From Campylobacter concisus (lineage in GTDB: Bacteria > Campylobacterota > Campylobacteria > Campylobacterales > Campylobacteraceae), in NCBI RefSeq assembly GCF_003048905.1, contig NZ_PIRO01000005.1, forward strand, positions 1-64,000: 64,000 bases of DNA, written 5' to 3'. Below, piece by piece: positions 43,758 to 52,439 of the stretch; position 1 is the first letter of the stretch; each line of letters opens with the position of its first letter. Made by a program: the position numbers and the translations under genes. The notes under the pieces were generated by a model that ran no database searches, had not been told where the DNA came from, and was given only the letters and a program-made list of their open reading frames with translations.

Positions 43758-44717
43758 ATGCACGACGTTAAGAAAAACGACTCGCAAAGCAAAATAAAAT
43801 CGCTGCCGATTATGCTTTTTGCCGGTACTATGGGGCTTGGAGGGCTTTGCGCGGCCTATAAGAAATTAAGCGAGATATTTGATTTACCGAGCGAGATATT
43901 CTCGGCGCTTAGAGCGTTAGACTGCACGGTATTTTGCCTACTTTCGGCGTTTTACTTCTTTAAGTTTTTAAAATTTAAAGAAGAGATAAAGGCCGAATTT
44001 TCGCACCCTATAAAGATAAATTTTTTCGGCGGATTTATCATCTCGCTTTTTCTTTTAGCTCTGGCCTACAAAGACGCGCCGCGACTATACTACTCGCTCT
44101 TTTACGCGGCTTTAGGCTTGCAAACGATTTTTACGCTTTACGTAATTTCTTTTTGGATTGACGAAAAATTCGATATCGCAATGCTAAATCCGGCATGGTT
44201 TATCCCCGTAGTGGGCAACTTGCTAATTCCGATCATAGCCGAAAAATCTCAAGAGATCTGGTATTATTTTAGTTTGGGGCTATTTTTCTGGATTATTTTA
44301 TTCGCCGTTATATTTTACAGATTAGTCTTTTGCGATAGGTTAGCCGATAAATTCGTCCCGACGCTAGTCATTACGCTAGCGCCGCCGGCTATGGCGTTTT
44401 TAGGATACGTAAAATTAACCGAGCGATTCGACGCTTTTGCGGCGATACTGCTTAATATAAACGTATTTTTCGCCGCGCTTATACTTTTTTCGTATAAAAG
44501 ATTTATTAAACTCAAATTCGCCCTATCGTGGTGGGCTTTTACCTTCCCGACGGCCGCTAGCTCCATAGCGTTTTTAAAAGCTTACGAAATTACGCAAAGC
44601 GATTTTTACTTAGTTTTAGGCGTCGGTGCTTTTGCGGCTCTAGTCGCTTCGATTTTGATAGTCGGATTTTTAACGGTTAAATCCATAATAAACGGCGAAA
44701 TTTTTTCGGAAAAATAG
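43758..44717 (+). CDS. SLAC1/TehA-family anion channel or exporter
   Basis: This 319-residue membrane protein has about ten hydrophobic segments starting with LPIMLFAGTMGLGGLCAAYKK, and includes NPAWFIPVVGNLLIPI and LSWWAFTFPTAASSIA. These match the TehA/SLAC1/Mae1 fold, where a Phe-gated pore passes anions. The related fungal Ssu1 exports sulfite, and bacterial TehA is linked to tellurite. Because it is divergent from a sulfide-oxidation operon and shares its operator, export of sulfite or thiosulfate is a reasonable inference, not shown by sequence. CpG-rich like the operon. Confidence 0.85.
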   Translation: MHDVKKNDSQSKIKSLPIMLFAGTMGLGGLCAAYKKLSEIFDLPSEIFSALRALDCTVFCLLSAFYFFKFLKFKEEIKAEFSHPIKINFFGGFIISLFLLALAYKDAPRLYYSLFYAALGLQTIFTLYVISFWIDEKFDIAMLNPAWFIPVVGNLLIPIIAEKSQEIWYYFSLGLFFWIILFAVIFYRLVFCDRLADKFVPTLVITLAPPAMAFLGYVKLTERFDAFAAILLNINVFFAALILFSYKRFIKLKFALSWWAFTFPTAASSIAFLKAYEITQSDFYLVLGVGAFAALVASILIVGFLTVKSIINGEIFSEK

Positions 44718-44737
44718 CCTTAACTCAAAAATTTACT

Positions 44738-45589
44738 TTAGTAGTATTCGTAGCTGATTTCTAGCTTTTTATATAGGCCGATTTCCGTTATGTCGCCGTT
44801 TTCATAGTATTTGTCCGCGGGCTTAAATTTGACCGAGGTTTTATGCGTCAAATTTCCACGCTCGTCCCTCGTTATGTCTTTAAACTGCAAGATTTGCCAG
44901 ATTTTTGCCTCGGAGCCGAAGTAATTTACCGACGTATACTCCATCTCGTCGCCGTTTGCGGCGTAGTAATAAACCCATTTTGAGTTCGGGCCTTGCGTGA
45001 TTTTTTCGTATTCGCCGTTTGGCTTGCGCTCGAAGCTTATCTCTATACCGTGGCGCGGCTCCATATTATTTTCTATCCGCACTAAAACGCCCCTTTCATC
45101 GTAGACGTAGCTATCGTCCGTCACTAGCGTCCCGCCCGAATACACAGCCCGAGCGATCATTTTGCCGTCCTTGCCGTAGGTAGTTTTCTCCGTGCGGGGG
45201 TAAAATCTATCCTCGATATACCGTTTTTTGGCCGTCGCGACTAAATTTTCGCCGTCAAATTCGTATTCGTATAGATAAACGGCGCTGTCTTGATATTTTT
45301 TGCGCACTAACCCGTCTTTGCCGTACTCAAACAAAACCGAGCCGTTCGGTACGCCGTTTATATGCTCGGTTTCTTGCAGTATATAGCCGTTTTCGTTAAA
45401 CTCCGTCCGCCTTACGCGCGTATTTTCTAGCGTCCCGGAGCCGTCCGTAGAGTATTCATACTCCGTAGCCGTCATGCTTTTTACCTCGCCTTTTAGCTCT
45501 CTTTTGTTCCAGTCGTTTTGCGGTAAAACGGCCGAGTTTAGATAACAAACCGCCAATGCCGCCGCTAAAATAGCCTTTAAAATTTTCAT
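44738..45589 (-). CDS. Secreted repeat protein with YD-like/MORN-like units
   Basis: The 283-residue protein has a signal peptide (MKILKAILAAALAVCYLNSA). The mature part consists of imperfect repeats of the form strand-NGxxxxE-strand, such as TEFNENGYILQETEHINGVP, FEYGKDGLVRKKYQDS, TTYGKDGKMIARAVYSGG and YVYDERGVLVRIE, akin to RHS/YD repeats or YwqK-like toxin-antidote modules. It is probably periplasmic or surface-exposed. Convergent with the SLAC1 gene, and of the same CpG-rich composition. Specific role unknown. Confidence 0.7.
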   Translation of the reverse strand: MKILKAILAAALAVCYLNSAVLPQNDWNKRELKGEVKSMTATEYEYSTDGSGTLENTRVRRTEFNENGYILQETEHINGVPNGSVLFEYGKDGLVRKKYQDSAVYLYEYEFDGENLVATAKKRYIEDRFYPRTEKTTYGKDGKMIARAVYSGGTLVTDDSYVYDERGVLVRIENNMEPRHGIEISFERKPNGEYEKITQGPNSKWVYYYAANGDEMEYTSVNYFGSEAKIWQILQFKDITRDERGNLTHKTSVKFKPADKYYENGDITEIGLYKKLEISYEYY

Positions 45590-45756
45590 TTTTATCCTTT
45601 TTCAAATCACGCAAAGCCTAGATTAGTTTAGGCTAAAAAGCGGCAATACCAGTAAAATTCTATCTTTTACGAGTTTAAATCCGCGCTTGAAACCGACTTA
45701 AATTTTTAAGCAAGCCTGAGGCAATTTTCATTTCCTTGCGGTTTATTAACTTAAAC

Positions 45757-46653
45757 CTAAGCTTCATTTGCCTTTTTAAAAATTTCTCTCATCTCTTCTT
45801 CGCTAAGCGGCTCAACTAGTATATTTGCGGCGTCTATGAAGCGATATTTTTCTTTTGGCAGATTTACCATAAAAGCGCCATATTCGCATTCGCCGAGCAC
45901 GTGCGCGTCCCTATCATCTACGCCGACGACTAGCGTAAGTATCCAGCGCGAGACCTTTCTCTCTCCTAGAACTTCTTGCGCCTGCCACGAAGGAGAGGGG
46001 GCGTAAGGCAAGATAGTCGGTAAATTTTCGCTAAGCGTATATGCGCCAAAAATTTCGCTGCCGTCTTTATCTTCGTATAAATTCTCTCTTGCGCTATAAG
46101 CGTCAAGATACTGCACCCGCCTCATCATCTCATCAAATTTAGCCGCAGGGCTAGCGCTTGCAAAGATTTCATCTATCATAACCGCGTCAAACGCCACGTC
46201 GCGCTCCAGGCCAGAGATATAAAGCGTTTGATTTTTCTCTTTTGCGTCTTTTAACGCTTCAAGTCCCCACATTATGTCGGCTTCATAATCAAATTTTAAA
46301 ATTTGCTCGCTATCGTAAATTTCTTCATTGTCGCACTCTATTTTCGAGCCGGTTTTGGCTGAAATTTTAGAAAGAAACAAAATCGCCGTCTGCCAATCGC
46401 CAACGCCGCTTGGAGTACAGACCCGAACGATATATTTGCCGTCTTCGTAGCTTAGCTCAAAGCCGCGAGCGCTCTTTTGCCATACGCCAGCAATCATCAC
46501 GTTTTCGTTTAGCAAAAGCTCGCTCGGCTCGTCGTTTTGGCTATTAAAAAAGCAAAATCCCTCTATAAACTCTGAAATTTCGCGCTCGCTTAGCGCCTTT
46601 TCATATCCGCCCAAAAGCTTCTTTTTATTTTTTACCTTAAATGTTACGCTCAT
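45757..46653 (-). CDS. DUF4299 family protein
   Basis: The 298-residue cytoplasmic protein begins SVTFKVKNKKKLLGGYEKAL and has LLNENVMIAGVWQKSARGFEL, TPSGVGDWQTAILFLSKIS and a long C-terminal region ending with YGAFMVNLPKEKYRFIDA, features I associate with DUF4299. These proteins are immunity-like or of unknown function and often appear in variable loci. It follows the DsrE-like gene by 19 bp on the same strand. Composition is intermediate. Function unknown. Confidence 0.65.
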   Translation of the reverse strand: MSVTFKVKNKKKLLGGYEKALSEREISEFIEGFCFFNSQNDEPSELLLNENVMIAGVWQKSARGFELSYEDGKYIVRVCTPSGVGDWQTAILFLSKISAKTGSKIECDNEEIYDSEQILKFDYEADIMWGLEALKDAKEKNQTLYISGLERDVAFDAVMIDEIFASASPAAKFDEMMRRVQYLDAYSARENLYEDKDGSEIFGAYTLSENLPTILPYAPSPSWQAQEVLGERKVSRWILTLVVGVDDRDAHVLGECEYGAFMVNLPKEKYRFIDAANILVEPLSEEEMREIFKKANEA

Positions 46654-46672
46654 AAATTCTCTTTCGCCTACT

Positions 46673-47032
46673 CTAAAATGTCATCGCTTGATCGCACTGC
46701 CTAACACACTCGGACAAGATATCCATGCTGCCTTTCACCTCAGCCTCGAAATAAGGCTCTCCCGCATACAAACCGCACCTCGTTTGGCAGCTACCGCAAA
46801 CCTTTAGCATAGCGCCGCTAGCGTAAAGCTCTTTTAACATCGCTACTAGATCTACGTCGTAGTTTTCCGGCTTTTTGGTGCTATTTCGCGCAAGGTCGAC
46901 CGCGTCGTTCATTAGAAAAATTCTAACCTCTTCGCCTTTTTCTTTTAGCGTTTTAGCTAGCCTTAATGCGTTGTAAGCGTTGTCGGTACCGTTGTATGGT
47001 TGATTTGTAAGTATAAATAGAAATTTTTTCAT
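46673..47032 (-). CDS. DsrE/DsrF-like sulfur-relay family protein
   Basis: The 119-residue protein has the DsrE fold start KKFLFILTNQPYNGTDNAYN and a conserved Cys loop VCGSCQTRCG near residue 78, where sulfurtransferases of this family carry persulfide. Two further Cys near the end (LSECVRQCDQ) could also carry sulfur. DsrE-like proteins move sulfane sulfur between enzymes or occur as small YchN-like orphans. Its location 3 kb from the sqr-like operon makes a link possible but unproven. It leads a two-gene unit with the DUF4299 gene. Confidence 0.85.
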   Translation of the reverse strand: MKKFLFILTNQPYNGTDNAYNALRLAKTLKEKGEEVRIFLMNDAVDLARNSTKKPENYDVDLVAMLKELYASGAMLKVCGSCQTRCGLYAGEPYFEAEVKGSMDILSECVRQCDQAMTF

Positions 47033-47106
47033 CTTTTTCTCCTTTTGCCAAAAATGTAGTGCAAACCGGGCAAATTCTAGCCAAGCTATATAAAAAGAGG
47101 CTAAAT

Positions 47107-47706
47107 TTATCTAAAAAGTAAAAGTACGCCGATCGTGCAGACGATAATGGCGGTGCAAATTTCAAGTAGCCTTAGGTGCGTTTGTAAAAATTTCTTTAGC
47201 ATAGCTCCGCCAAGCGCATAGATATTTAGCGAGCAAAACTCGATAAAAACGAGCGTTGCCGTGATCAAGCACATACGAGCGAGACTAAAGGGATCGTCTT
47301 TATCCAAAAATGTAGGCAGTAAAGCCGAGAAAAATATCCATGCCTTTGGATTTGTGACGCAAACGATGAGTCCGTTTATAAACATCTGCTTTTTGCTTGG
47401 TAAATTTGAGACGTTTGTTATGCTAAGCTCGCTCTTGCCAAAAAGAAGCATCGCGCCAAGATAGAGCATATAAAGCCCTGCGATGATGTTTAGCGCCTTA
47501 AATGCGTACTCAAAATGATGAAGCACCGCACCCACGCCAAGCATACAGCAAAATGCCACGAAAGCAAGCGAAAGAAGCTGTCCGGTCATCATAATAAGCG
47601 AGTGTTTATAACCAAAACTCATACCGATACTCATCGCATAGGTCATGTTGATGCCTGGCATTAGTGAGATAGGAGCAAGTGTGGCAAAAAAGAGTAAGAA
47701 GTCCAT
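47107..47706 (-). CDS. LysE-family amino acid exporter
   Basis: The 199-residue protein has six hydrophobic segments. It opens MDFLLFFATLAPISLMPGIN, the PGP-like first helix of RhtB/LysE exporters (here MPGIN), then MSIGMSFGYKHSLIMMTGQ and LYLGAMLLFG. The NGLIVCVTNPKAWIFFSALLP block near residue 133 is the second family motif. These proteins expel amino acids such as lysine, homoserine or threonine. Substrate unknown. Its upstream gap holds a 17-bp inverted repeat. Composition returns to normal here. Confidence 0.88.
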   Translation of the reverse strand: MDFLLFFATLAPISLMPGINMTYAMSIGMSFGYKHSLIMMTGQLLSLAFVAFCCMLGVGAVLHHFEYAFKALNIIAGLYMLYLGAMLLFGKSELSITNVSNLPSKKQMFINGLIVCVTNPKAWIFFSALLPTFLDKDDPFSLARMCLITATLVFIEFCSLNIYALGGAMLKKFLQTHLRLLEICTAIIVCTIGVLLLFR

Positions 47707-47738
47707 AAAAAGCCTTGAAATTTAGCTAACGAATATAA

Positions 47739-47788
47739 AAATTTAAGCTATAAATCAGATCCAACGATCAAATTTATAGCTTAAATTT
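47739..47788. repeat. 17-bp perfect inverted repeat between lysE-type gene and asparaginase
   Basis: AAATTTAAGCTATAAAT (47739-47755) is the exact reverse complement of 47772-47788, with a 16-base loop. On the minus strand it is followed by TTTTTAT, so it may be a second terminator after the asparaginase gene. It also lies in the promoter region of the LysE-type gene. Confidence 0.7.
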
Positions 47789-47791
47789 AAA

Positions 47792-47809
47792 AGGCGGACT
47801 AAGCCGCCT
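47792..47809 (-). terminator. Terminator after ansA
   Basis: AGGCGG and CCGCCT pair around a 6-base loop 6 bp past the asparaginase stop, followed on the minus strand by TTTTAAATTT. Confidence 0.75.
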
Positions 47810-47814
47810 CTTTT

Positions 47815-48876
<1,062 letters not shown>

Positions 48877-48946
48877 TTAAAATTTGCAAAGTCATTATAA
48901 TGCCATTTATTTAAAAAAATTATTAACTTCTAAATTTTATATTTAT

Positions 48947-49282
48947 TTAAAAAATTCTTATCAAAAACATATAAATTCCGGTTGAAATAACTATGCTAAG
49001 AAGGGTATTTTTAAATTTTAAATGCATCAAAATAGCTGTAAAAACCGCTACTATCTCGCTTAAGCCGTATGGAAACTCGCTAAATTTCGTATCTTTTAAG
49101 CCGTAGCAGACCAAAACAACCATTATCATCATACCCATATGCTTCTCGATGGCATCCAAATAAGGGTTTGGCTTATAGTTTCTTAATGCATAAAACGGTG
49201 TCGCCCTTGTGATGAAAGTAGCCAAGGCACTTAAAAGCACCGCTATAAACAGTATCATTTCACTTGAATTTACACTTATCAA
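48947..49282 (-). CDS. azlD: Branched-chain amino acid exporter small subunit AzlD
   Basis: The 111-residue protein has three or four hydrophobic segments with the family start MILFIAVLLSALATFITRAT followed by PFYALRN and a central YLDAIEKHMGMMIMVVLVCYGL. AzlD pairs with AzlC in an export system for branched-chain amino acids. It overlaps azlC by 4 bp. Confidence 0.88.
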   Translation of the reverse strand: MISVNSSEMILFIAVLLSALATFITRATPFYALRNYKPNPYLDAIEKHMGMMIMVVLVCYGLKDTKFSEFPYGLSEIVAVFTAILMHLKFKNTLLSIVISTGIYMFLIRIF

Positions 49283-49941
49283 ATTTTATCCTTAAACAAA
49301 AGCAAAAATACAAAACAAAGCGTCATCGAGCCAACAAGCACAAATTTAGCTGGAAATAGGCTCACTCCAAGCACGCCAAAAAATGTCGCCGCAAAGAGCA
49401 CGCGGTAATTTTTATCATTTTTAAACATCTCGATGACGACTACTATAAAAAGCGAGGTCAAACTAAACTCAAGCCCCTTCGTATCGGCCTTGATAAAGTC
49501 ACCAAGTATCGCTCCAAGCAGCGTTCCAGCCGCCCAGTAAGACCAAGAAAGCACATTTAGCCAAGTAAAGACAAAACTTCGATCACTAGCCTCTTTTAGC
49601 CCCAAATTTTTAAATATCGCAAAGGTCTCATCTGTTAGCAAAGCGATGTTTAAGAGCTTAAATTTGATCCCGCTATACTCTTTTAAAAGTGAAATTCCAT
49701 AAAAAGTGTGGCGCAAATTTACCAGATAGCTCACGATAAAAACCTCAACATAGCTCGTGCCGACGCTAAAGAGCGAAAGCATCATAAACTGCGCTGCTCC
49801 GCCATATCCAAGCATACTAAGCGCCACAGCGATAAATGCGCTAATGCCCATGCTTTTAGCCAAAATGCCAAAGGCGATGCCAAGAGGGAAAAAACCCATA
49901 AAGATAGGAATGGATAGTTTAAAAACGTAGTTAAATGTCAA
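49279..49941 (-). CDS. azlC: Branched-chain amino acid exporter large subunit AzlC
   Basis: The 220-residue protein has about seven hydrophobic segments and AzlC blocks SIPIFMGFFPLGIAFGILAK, GYGGAAQFMMLSLF and VNLRHTFYGISLL. I place the start at a TTG (49941) preceded by GAAGG. The frame stays open upstream for 71 more codons, but that extension would overlap the divergent Sel1 gene and lacks family sequence. AzlCD exports leucine, isoleucine and valine analogues. AzlD follows with a 4-bp overlap. Confidence 0.88.
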   Translation of the reverse strand: MTFNYVFKLSIPIFMGFFPLGIAFGILAKSMGISAFIAVALSMLGYGGAAQFMMLSLFSVGTSYVEVFIVSYLVNLRHTFYGISLLKEYSGIKFKLLNIALLTDETFAIFKNLGLKEASDRSFVFTWLNVLSWSYWAAGTLLGAILGDFIKADTKGLEFSLTSLFIVVVIEMFKNDKNYRVLFAATFFGVLGVSLFPAKFVLVGSMTLCFVFLLLFKDKI

Positions 49942-50044
49942 ATTTTTACCTTCATAAAAAGCCGAAATGTTAGCAAAATTTGAAAAATTTAGAGTAAAAA
50001 TGGAGCTAATTTTATAAAATAATAAAAATTTATGGAGCCAAAAG

Positions 50045-50491
50045 ATGAAAAAAGTAATTTTAATTTTATTTTGTGTTCTATTTTCTTGGGGTAAAAATTT
50101 TGATGCCACCAAGCTTGAAAGTGAATGCGCTTTAAATAACGTAGAAAGCTGCACCGATCTTATATATATCTACCTTGACAAAAATGAGCGCGATAAAATG
50201 TCAGCTATGGCAAACAAGGCCTGCGAGCTAGGCAATCCACACAGTTGTCTATTTTTAGGAAATATATATCTACAAAAAGACACACTAGCACAAGAGAAAG
50301 AAGAAGGGCTTAGGCTTTATAATAAGGCTTGCGAATTAAAAAATGCATTTGCTTGCTACACCCTTGCACTCATCTACGAAGCTGGAGATGCTGGTATACT
50401 GCAAAATAAAAATAGAGCAAAAAACTACTACAAAAAAGCCTGCGAGCTTGCTTTGGAAGAAGCATGCAGTAGCTTAAAAATTTCTCAGTAA
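50045..50491 (+). CDS. Secreted Sel1-like repeat (Hcp-type) protein
   Basis: The 148-residue protein has a signal peptide (MKKVILILFCVLFSWGK) and three or so Sel1-like repeats, each with paired Cys eight residues apart: KACELGNPHSCLFLG, KACELKNAFACYTLA and KKACELALEEACSSL. This is the signature of Helicobacter cysteine-rich proteins (Hcp), periplasmic or secreted disulfide-stapled solenoids; some bind beta-lactams or modulate host cells. Function here unknown. It is divergent from azlC. Three repeats is short for the family. Confidence 0.88.
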   Translation: MKKVILILFCVLFSWGKNFDATKLESECALNNVESCTDLIYIYLDKNERDKMSAMANKACELGNPHSCLFLGNIYLQKDTLAQEKEEGLRLYNKACELKNAFACYTLALIYEAGDAGILQNKNRAKNYYKKACELALEEACSSLKISQ

Positions 50492-50566
50492 CTTTTATTC
50501 TTGCTCCTAAAAGTAGAAATTTTAGACGAGATGTGCCAAATTTTAATTTAGCCCAAATTAATGAGT

Positions 50567-50671
50567 CTATTTTATCGAGTCCTTGCCTTTTGGCGTTTTA
50601 TTTAAAAAGTAAAATACCTCAAGCGTAAAAGAAAGCAGTATAAGCCCAACGATAGCTAGAGTCGCGTTCAT
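50567..50671 (-). CDS. 34-residue single-pass membrane protein after flgG
   Basis: Five bases past the flgG stop, an ATG with AAGGTAGG before it opens a 35-codon frame reading MNATLAIVGLILLSFTLEVF then YFLNKTPKGKDSIK. It is one hydrophobic helix followed by a basic, polar tail. The flgG stop lies inside its ribosome site, so it is probably translated by the same ribosomes. I have no family for it, and it is too short for most gene finders. Real but unproven. Confidence 0.55.
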   Translation of the reverse strand: MNATLAIVGLILLSFTLEVFYFLNKTPKGKDSIK

Positions 50672-50676
50672 ACTAC

Positions 50677-51465
50677 CTACCTTTTAAGCCCATTTACTAT
50701 TTCAAGCATCGAATCGCTCGTAGTTATCGCCTTTGAGTTTGCCTCGTATGCGCGCTGACCAGTGATAAGATCGGTCATCTCTTCAACTAGCTGAACGTTA
50801 CTCATCTCGACAAATCCTTGTCTGATCGTACCAAGTCCGTCAAGTCCTGCCACACCTACCACAACATTACCGCTAGCGCTTGTTTCTAGGTAGTTGTTGT
50901 CGCCCATTGAGTGAAGGCCAGCTGGGTTTATGAAATTTGCTAGCTCGATCTGACCTATCTGAGCCATCTCTCTCTCGCCTGCTTGAAGCACTGACACGGT
51001 GCCATCTGTGCCGATAGAAATTTGCGTCGCATTTGCAGGCACTGTGATCTGAGGGATTAGCTGATAGCCATCACTATTTACGATCGTGCCGTTTGCGTCA
51101 AGCTTAAATGCACCATTTCTAGTGTAAGCCGTCGTGCCATCAGGGAGTTGAATTTGAAAAAAGCCGTTGCCAGCTATTACCATATCTAGGTTGTTGCTAG
51201 TCTCTTTAAAATAGCCCTGAGAGAAAATTTTATTTATCGCTGTTGGGCGCACACCAAGGCCTACTTCGATGCCTGTCGGGCTTGTAGTAGTTTGGCTCGT
51301 AGCTGTGCCTGCATACTCCATGACTTGATACATAAGGTCAGCAAATTCAGCCCTATTTTTCTTATATCCATAGGTATTTACGTTTGCGATGTTGTGTGAG
51401 GTTACGTCTATCTGCGTCTGCTCGGCGATCATGCCAGTGGCCGCAGTGTAAAGTGATCTCATCAT
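50677..51465 (-). CDS. flgG: Flagellar distal rod protein FlgG
   Basis: FlgG forms the distal rod that links basal body and hook. The 262-residue protein begins with the flagellar rod motif MMRSLYTAATGMIAEQTQID, followed by VTSHNIANVNTYGYKKNRAEF (ANVxTxGYK), and has the N-terminal extension block DLMYQVMEYAG. It ends with the conserved VEMSNVQLVEEMTDLITGQRAYEANSK-type region split here as VQLVEEMTDLI and GQRAYEANSK. It is secreted by the flagellar type III apparatus without a signal peptide. In C. jejuni a Thr of FlgG is modified by EptC, whose homologue is in this window. It lies 15 bp after flgF. Confidence 0.96.
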   Translation of the reverse strand: MMRSLYTAATGMIAEQTQIDVTSHNIANVNTYGYKKNRAEFADLMYQVMEYAGTATSQTTTSPTGIEVGLGVRPTAINKIFSQGYFKETSNNLDMVIAGNGFFQIQLPDGTTAYTRNGAFKLDANGTIVNSDGYQLIPQITVPANATQISIGTDGTVSVLQAGEREMAQIGQIELANFINPAGLHSMGDNNYLETSASGNVVVGVAGLDGLGTIRQGFVEMSNVQLVEEMTDLITGQRAYEANSKAITTSDSMLEIVNGLKR

Positions 51466-51480
51466 AGTTTTATCCTTTTA

Positions 51481-52290
51481 TTAAGCTTTTAGGGCTAGTT
51501 TTTGAACAGCATCTTGGTTAAGGTCAGTCATGTGGCTTGTCATAACCTTTTGATACATATCAACTAGGCGCTGGGTTTCTATAAGACCCACCATTTCTAA
51601 AACTGGATTTACGTTTGACATCTGGGCATATCCTTGCATTACGCTATCAGCTTCATCAAGCTCATTTATGTCGTTAAAATTTCTAGTTTCAAAGAGGTTG
51701 TCGCCGACCTTTTTAAGATCTCTTATCTCTCTTGGCTGAGCGATAAAAAATTTAGAAAATTGATTATTATTTGAGTATAAATTTCCATTTTTATCAGCAG
51801 TTAGCACCTCACCTTGTGGTGCTTGAATGCCTCTTTGACCGGGGCTTTGTGCCTCATAGCCACTTGGTAAAACCTTATAGCCCTCCTTTGTGACGATATA
51901 GCCGTCGCCATCAAGGCTAAAAGAGCCGTTTTTGCTAAGCTTTACACCATTTGGGGTATCAACTAAGAAAAATGCGTCATCTCTTTTTATCGCAAAGTCA
52001 AGCGTGTTTGAGCTGTATTTAAAGCCACCGGCACTAAAGTCGGTGTACTCTTCACTTACTTGTGGTACGCGGTCAAGCGTTCTATTTAAAAATTTAGCTC
52101 CATCTTTTGTGTGATTTTTAAGCGGAAGCTCATCTTGCGTCTCTTTAAAAATTCTCGCAAAGTCACCGATAACTACGTCATTTCGTTTATAGCCGATCGT
52201 ATTTACATTTGCAAGATTATTTGAGATAACGTTTAATCTATTAAACTGCGTTACCATGCCAGCTGTGGCTTGATAATAACCATTTTGCAT
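51481..52290 (-). CDS. flgF: Flagellar basal-body rod protein FlgF (FlgG-like)
   Basis: The 269-residue protein belongs to the FlgF/FlgG family and forms part of the proximal rod. It begins MQNGYYQATAGMVTQFNRLN followed by VISNNLANVNTIGYKR and ends with YAQMSNVNPVLEMVGLIETQ, the family C-terminal motif. It has an FlgG-like hypervariable middle. It is often annotated flgG2 or flgF in Campylobacter. The order flgF - flgG with a 15-bp gap is standard. I saw no convincing sigma-54 box in the 149 bp upstream. Confidence 0.9.
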   Translation of the reverse strand: MQNGYYQATAGMVTQFNRLNVISNNLANVNTIGYKRNDVVIGDFARIFKETQDELPLKNHTKDGAKFLNRTLDRVPQVSEEYTDFSAGGFKYSSNTLDFAIKRDDAFFLVDTPNGVKLSKNGSFSLDGDGYIVTKEGYKVLPSGYEAQSPGQRGIQAPQGEVLTADKNGNLYSNNNQFSKFFIAQPREIRDLKKVGDNLFETRNFNDINELDEADSVMQGYAQMSNVNPVLEMVGLIETQRLVDMYQKVMTSHMTDLNQDAVQKLALKA

Positions 52291-52378
52291 AAAATTTCCT
52301 AATCAAAATTTGATTTTTATAGCTACTAAGCAATCATCGTTCCAACTTTGTTTTTTATACACATTTACAAAATTTGGG

Positions 52379-52384
52379 TATAAT
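52379..52384 (+). promoter_or_regulatory. Sigma-70 -10 box of rpoD
   Basis: A perfect TATAAT, preceded by TTTGGG, lies 55 bp before the rpoD start codon with poly-T stretches upstream. Confidence 0.65.
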
Positions 52385-52439
52385 CCACTTTCTTTTAAAC
52401 AACACTTAAATCACAATTAGACGATTCGAAAGGAAATTT

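Larger units (their letters stand above)
40643..46660. other. Composition island (CpG- and GC-rich block from leuD to the DUF4299 gene)
   Basis: From leuD onward the text changes: CCG, GCG, CGCC and GGCG become frequent on both strands, with single 60-base rows around 55% G+C by hand count near 42241, whereas typical flanking rows look like 35-45%. Alanine GCC and arginine CGC codons appear more often. The left edge is sharp at the leuB/leuD junction; the right edge fades between 45.6 and 47.0 kb. No integrase, tRNA or direct repeat marks the ends, so homologous recombination with a GC-richer Campylobacter is the simplest explanation. Edges are approximate. Confidence 0.45.

Noticed and set aside
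40643..46660. Integrative element or prophage
   Set aside because: No integrase, transposase, tRNA target, direct repeat or phage gene is visible at either end; recombination is simpler.
49279..50154. A 291-residue AzlC
   Set aside because: The first 71 residues overlap the divergent Sel1 gene and do not resemble the family; a TTG with GAAGG gives the usual length.
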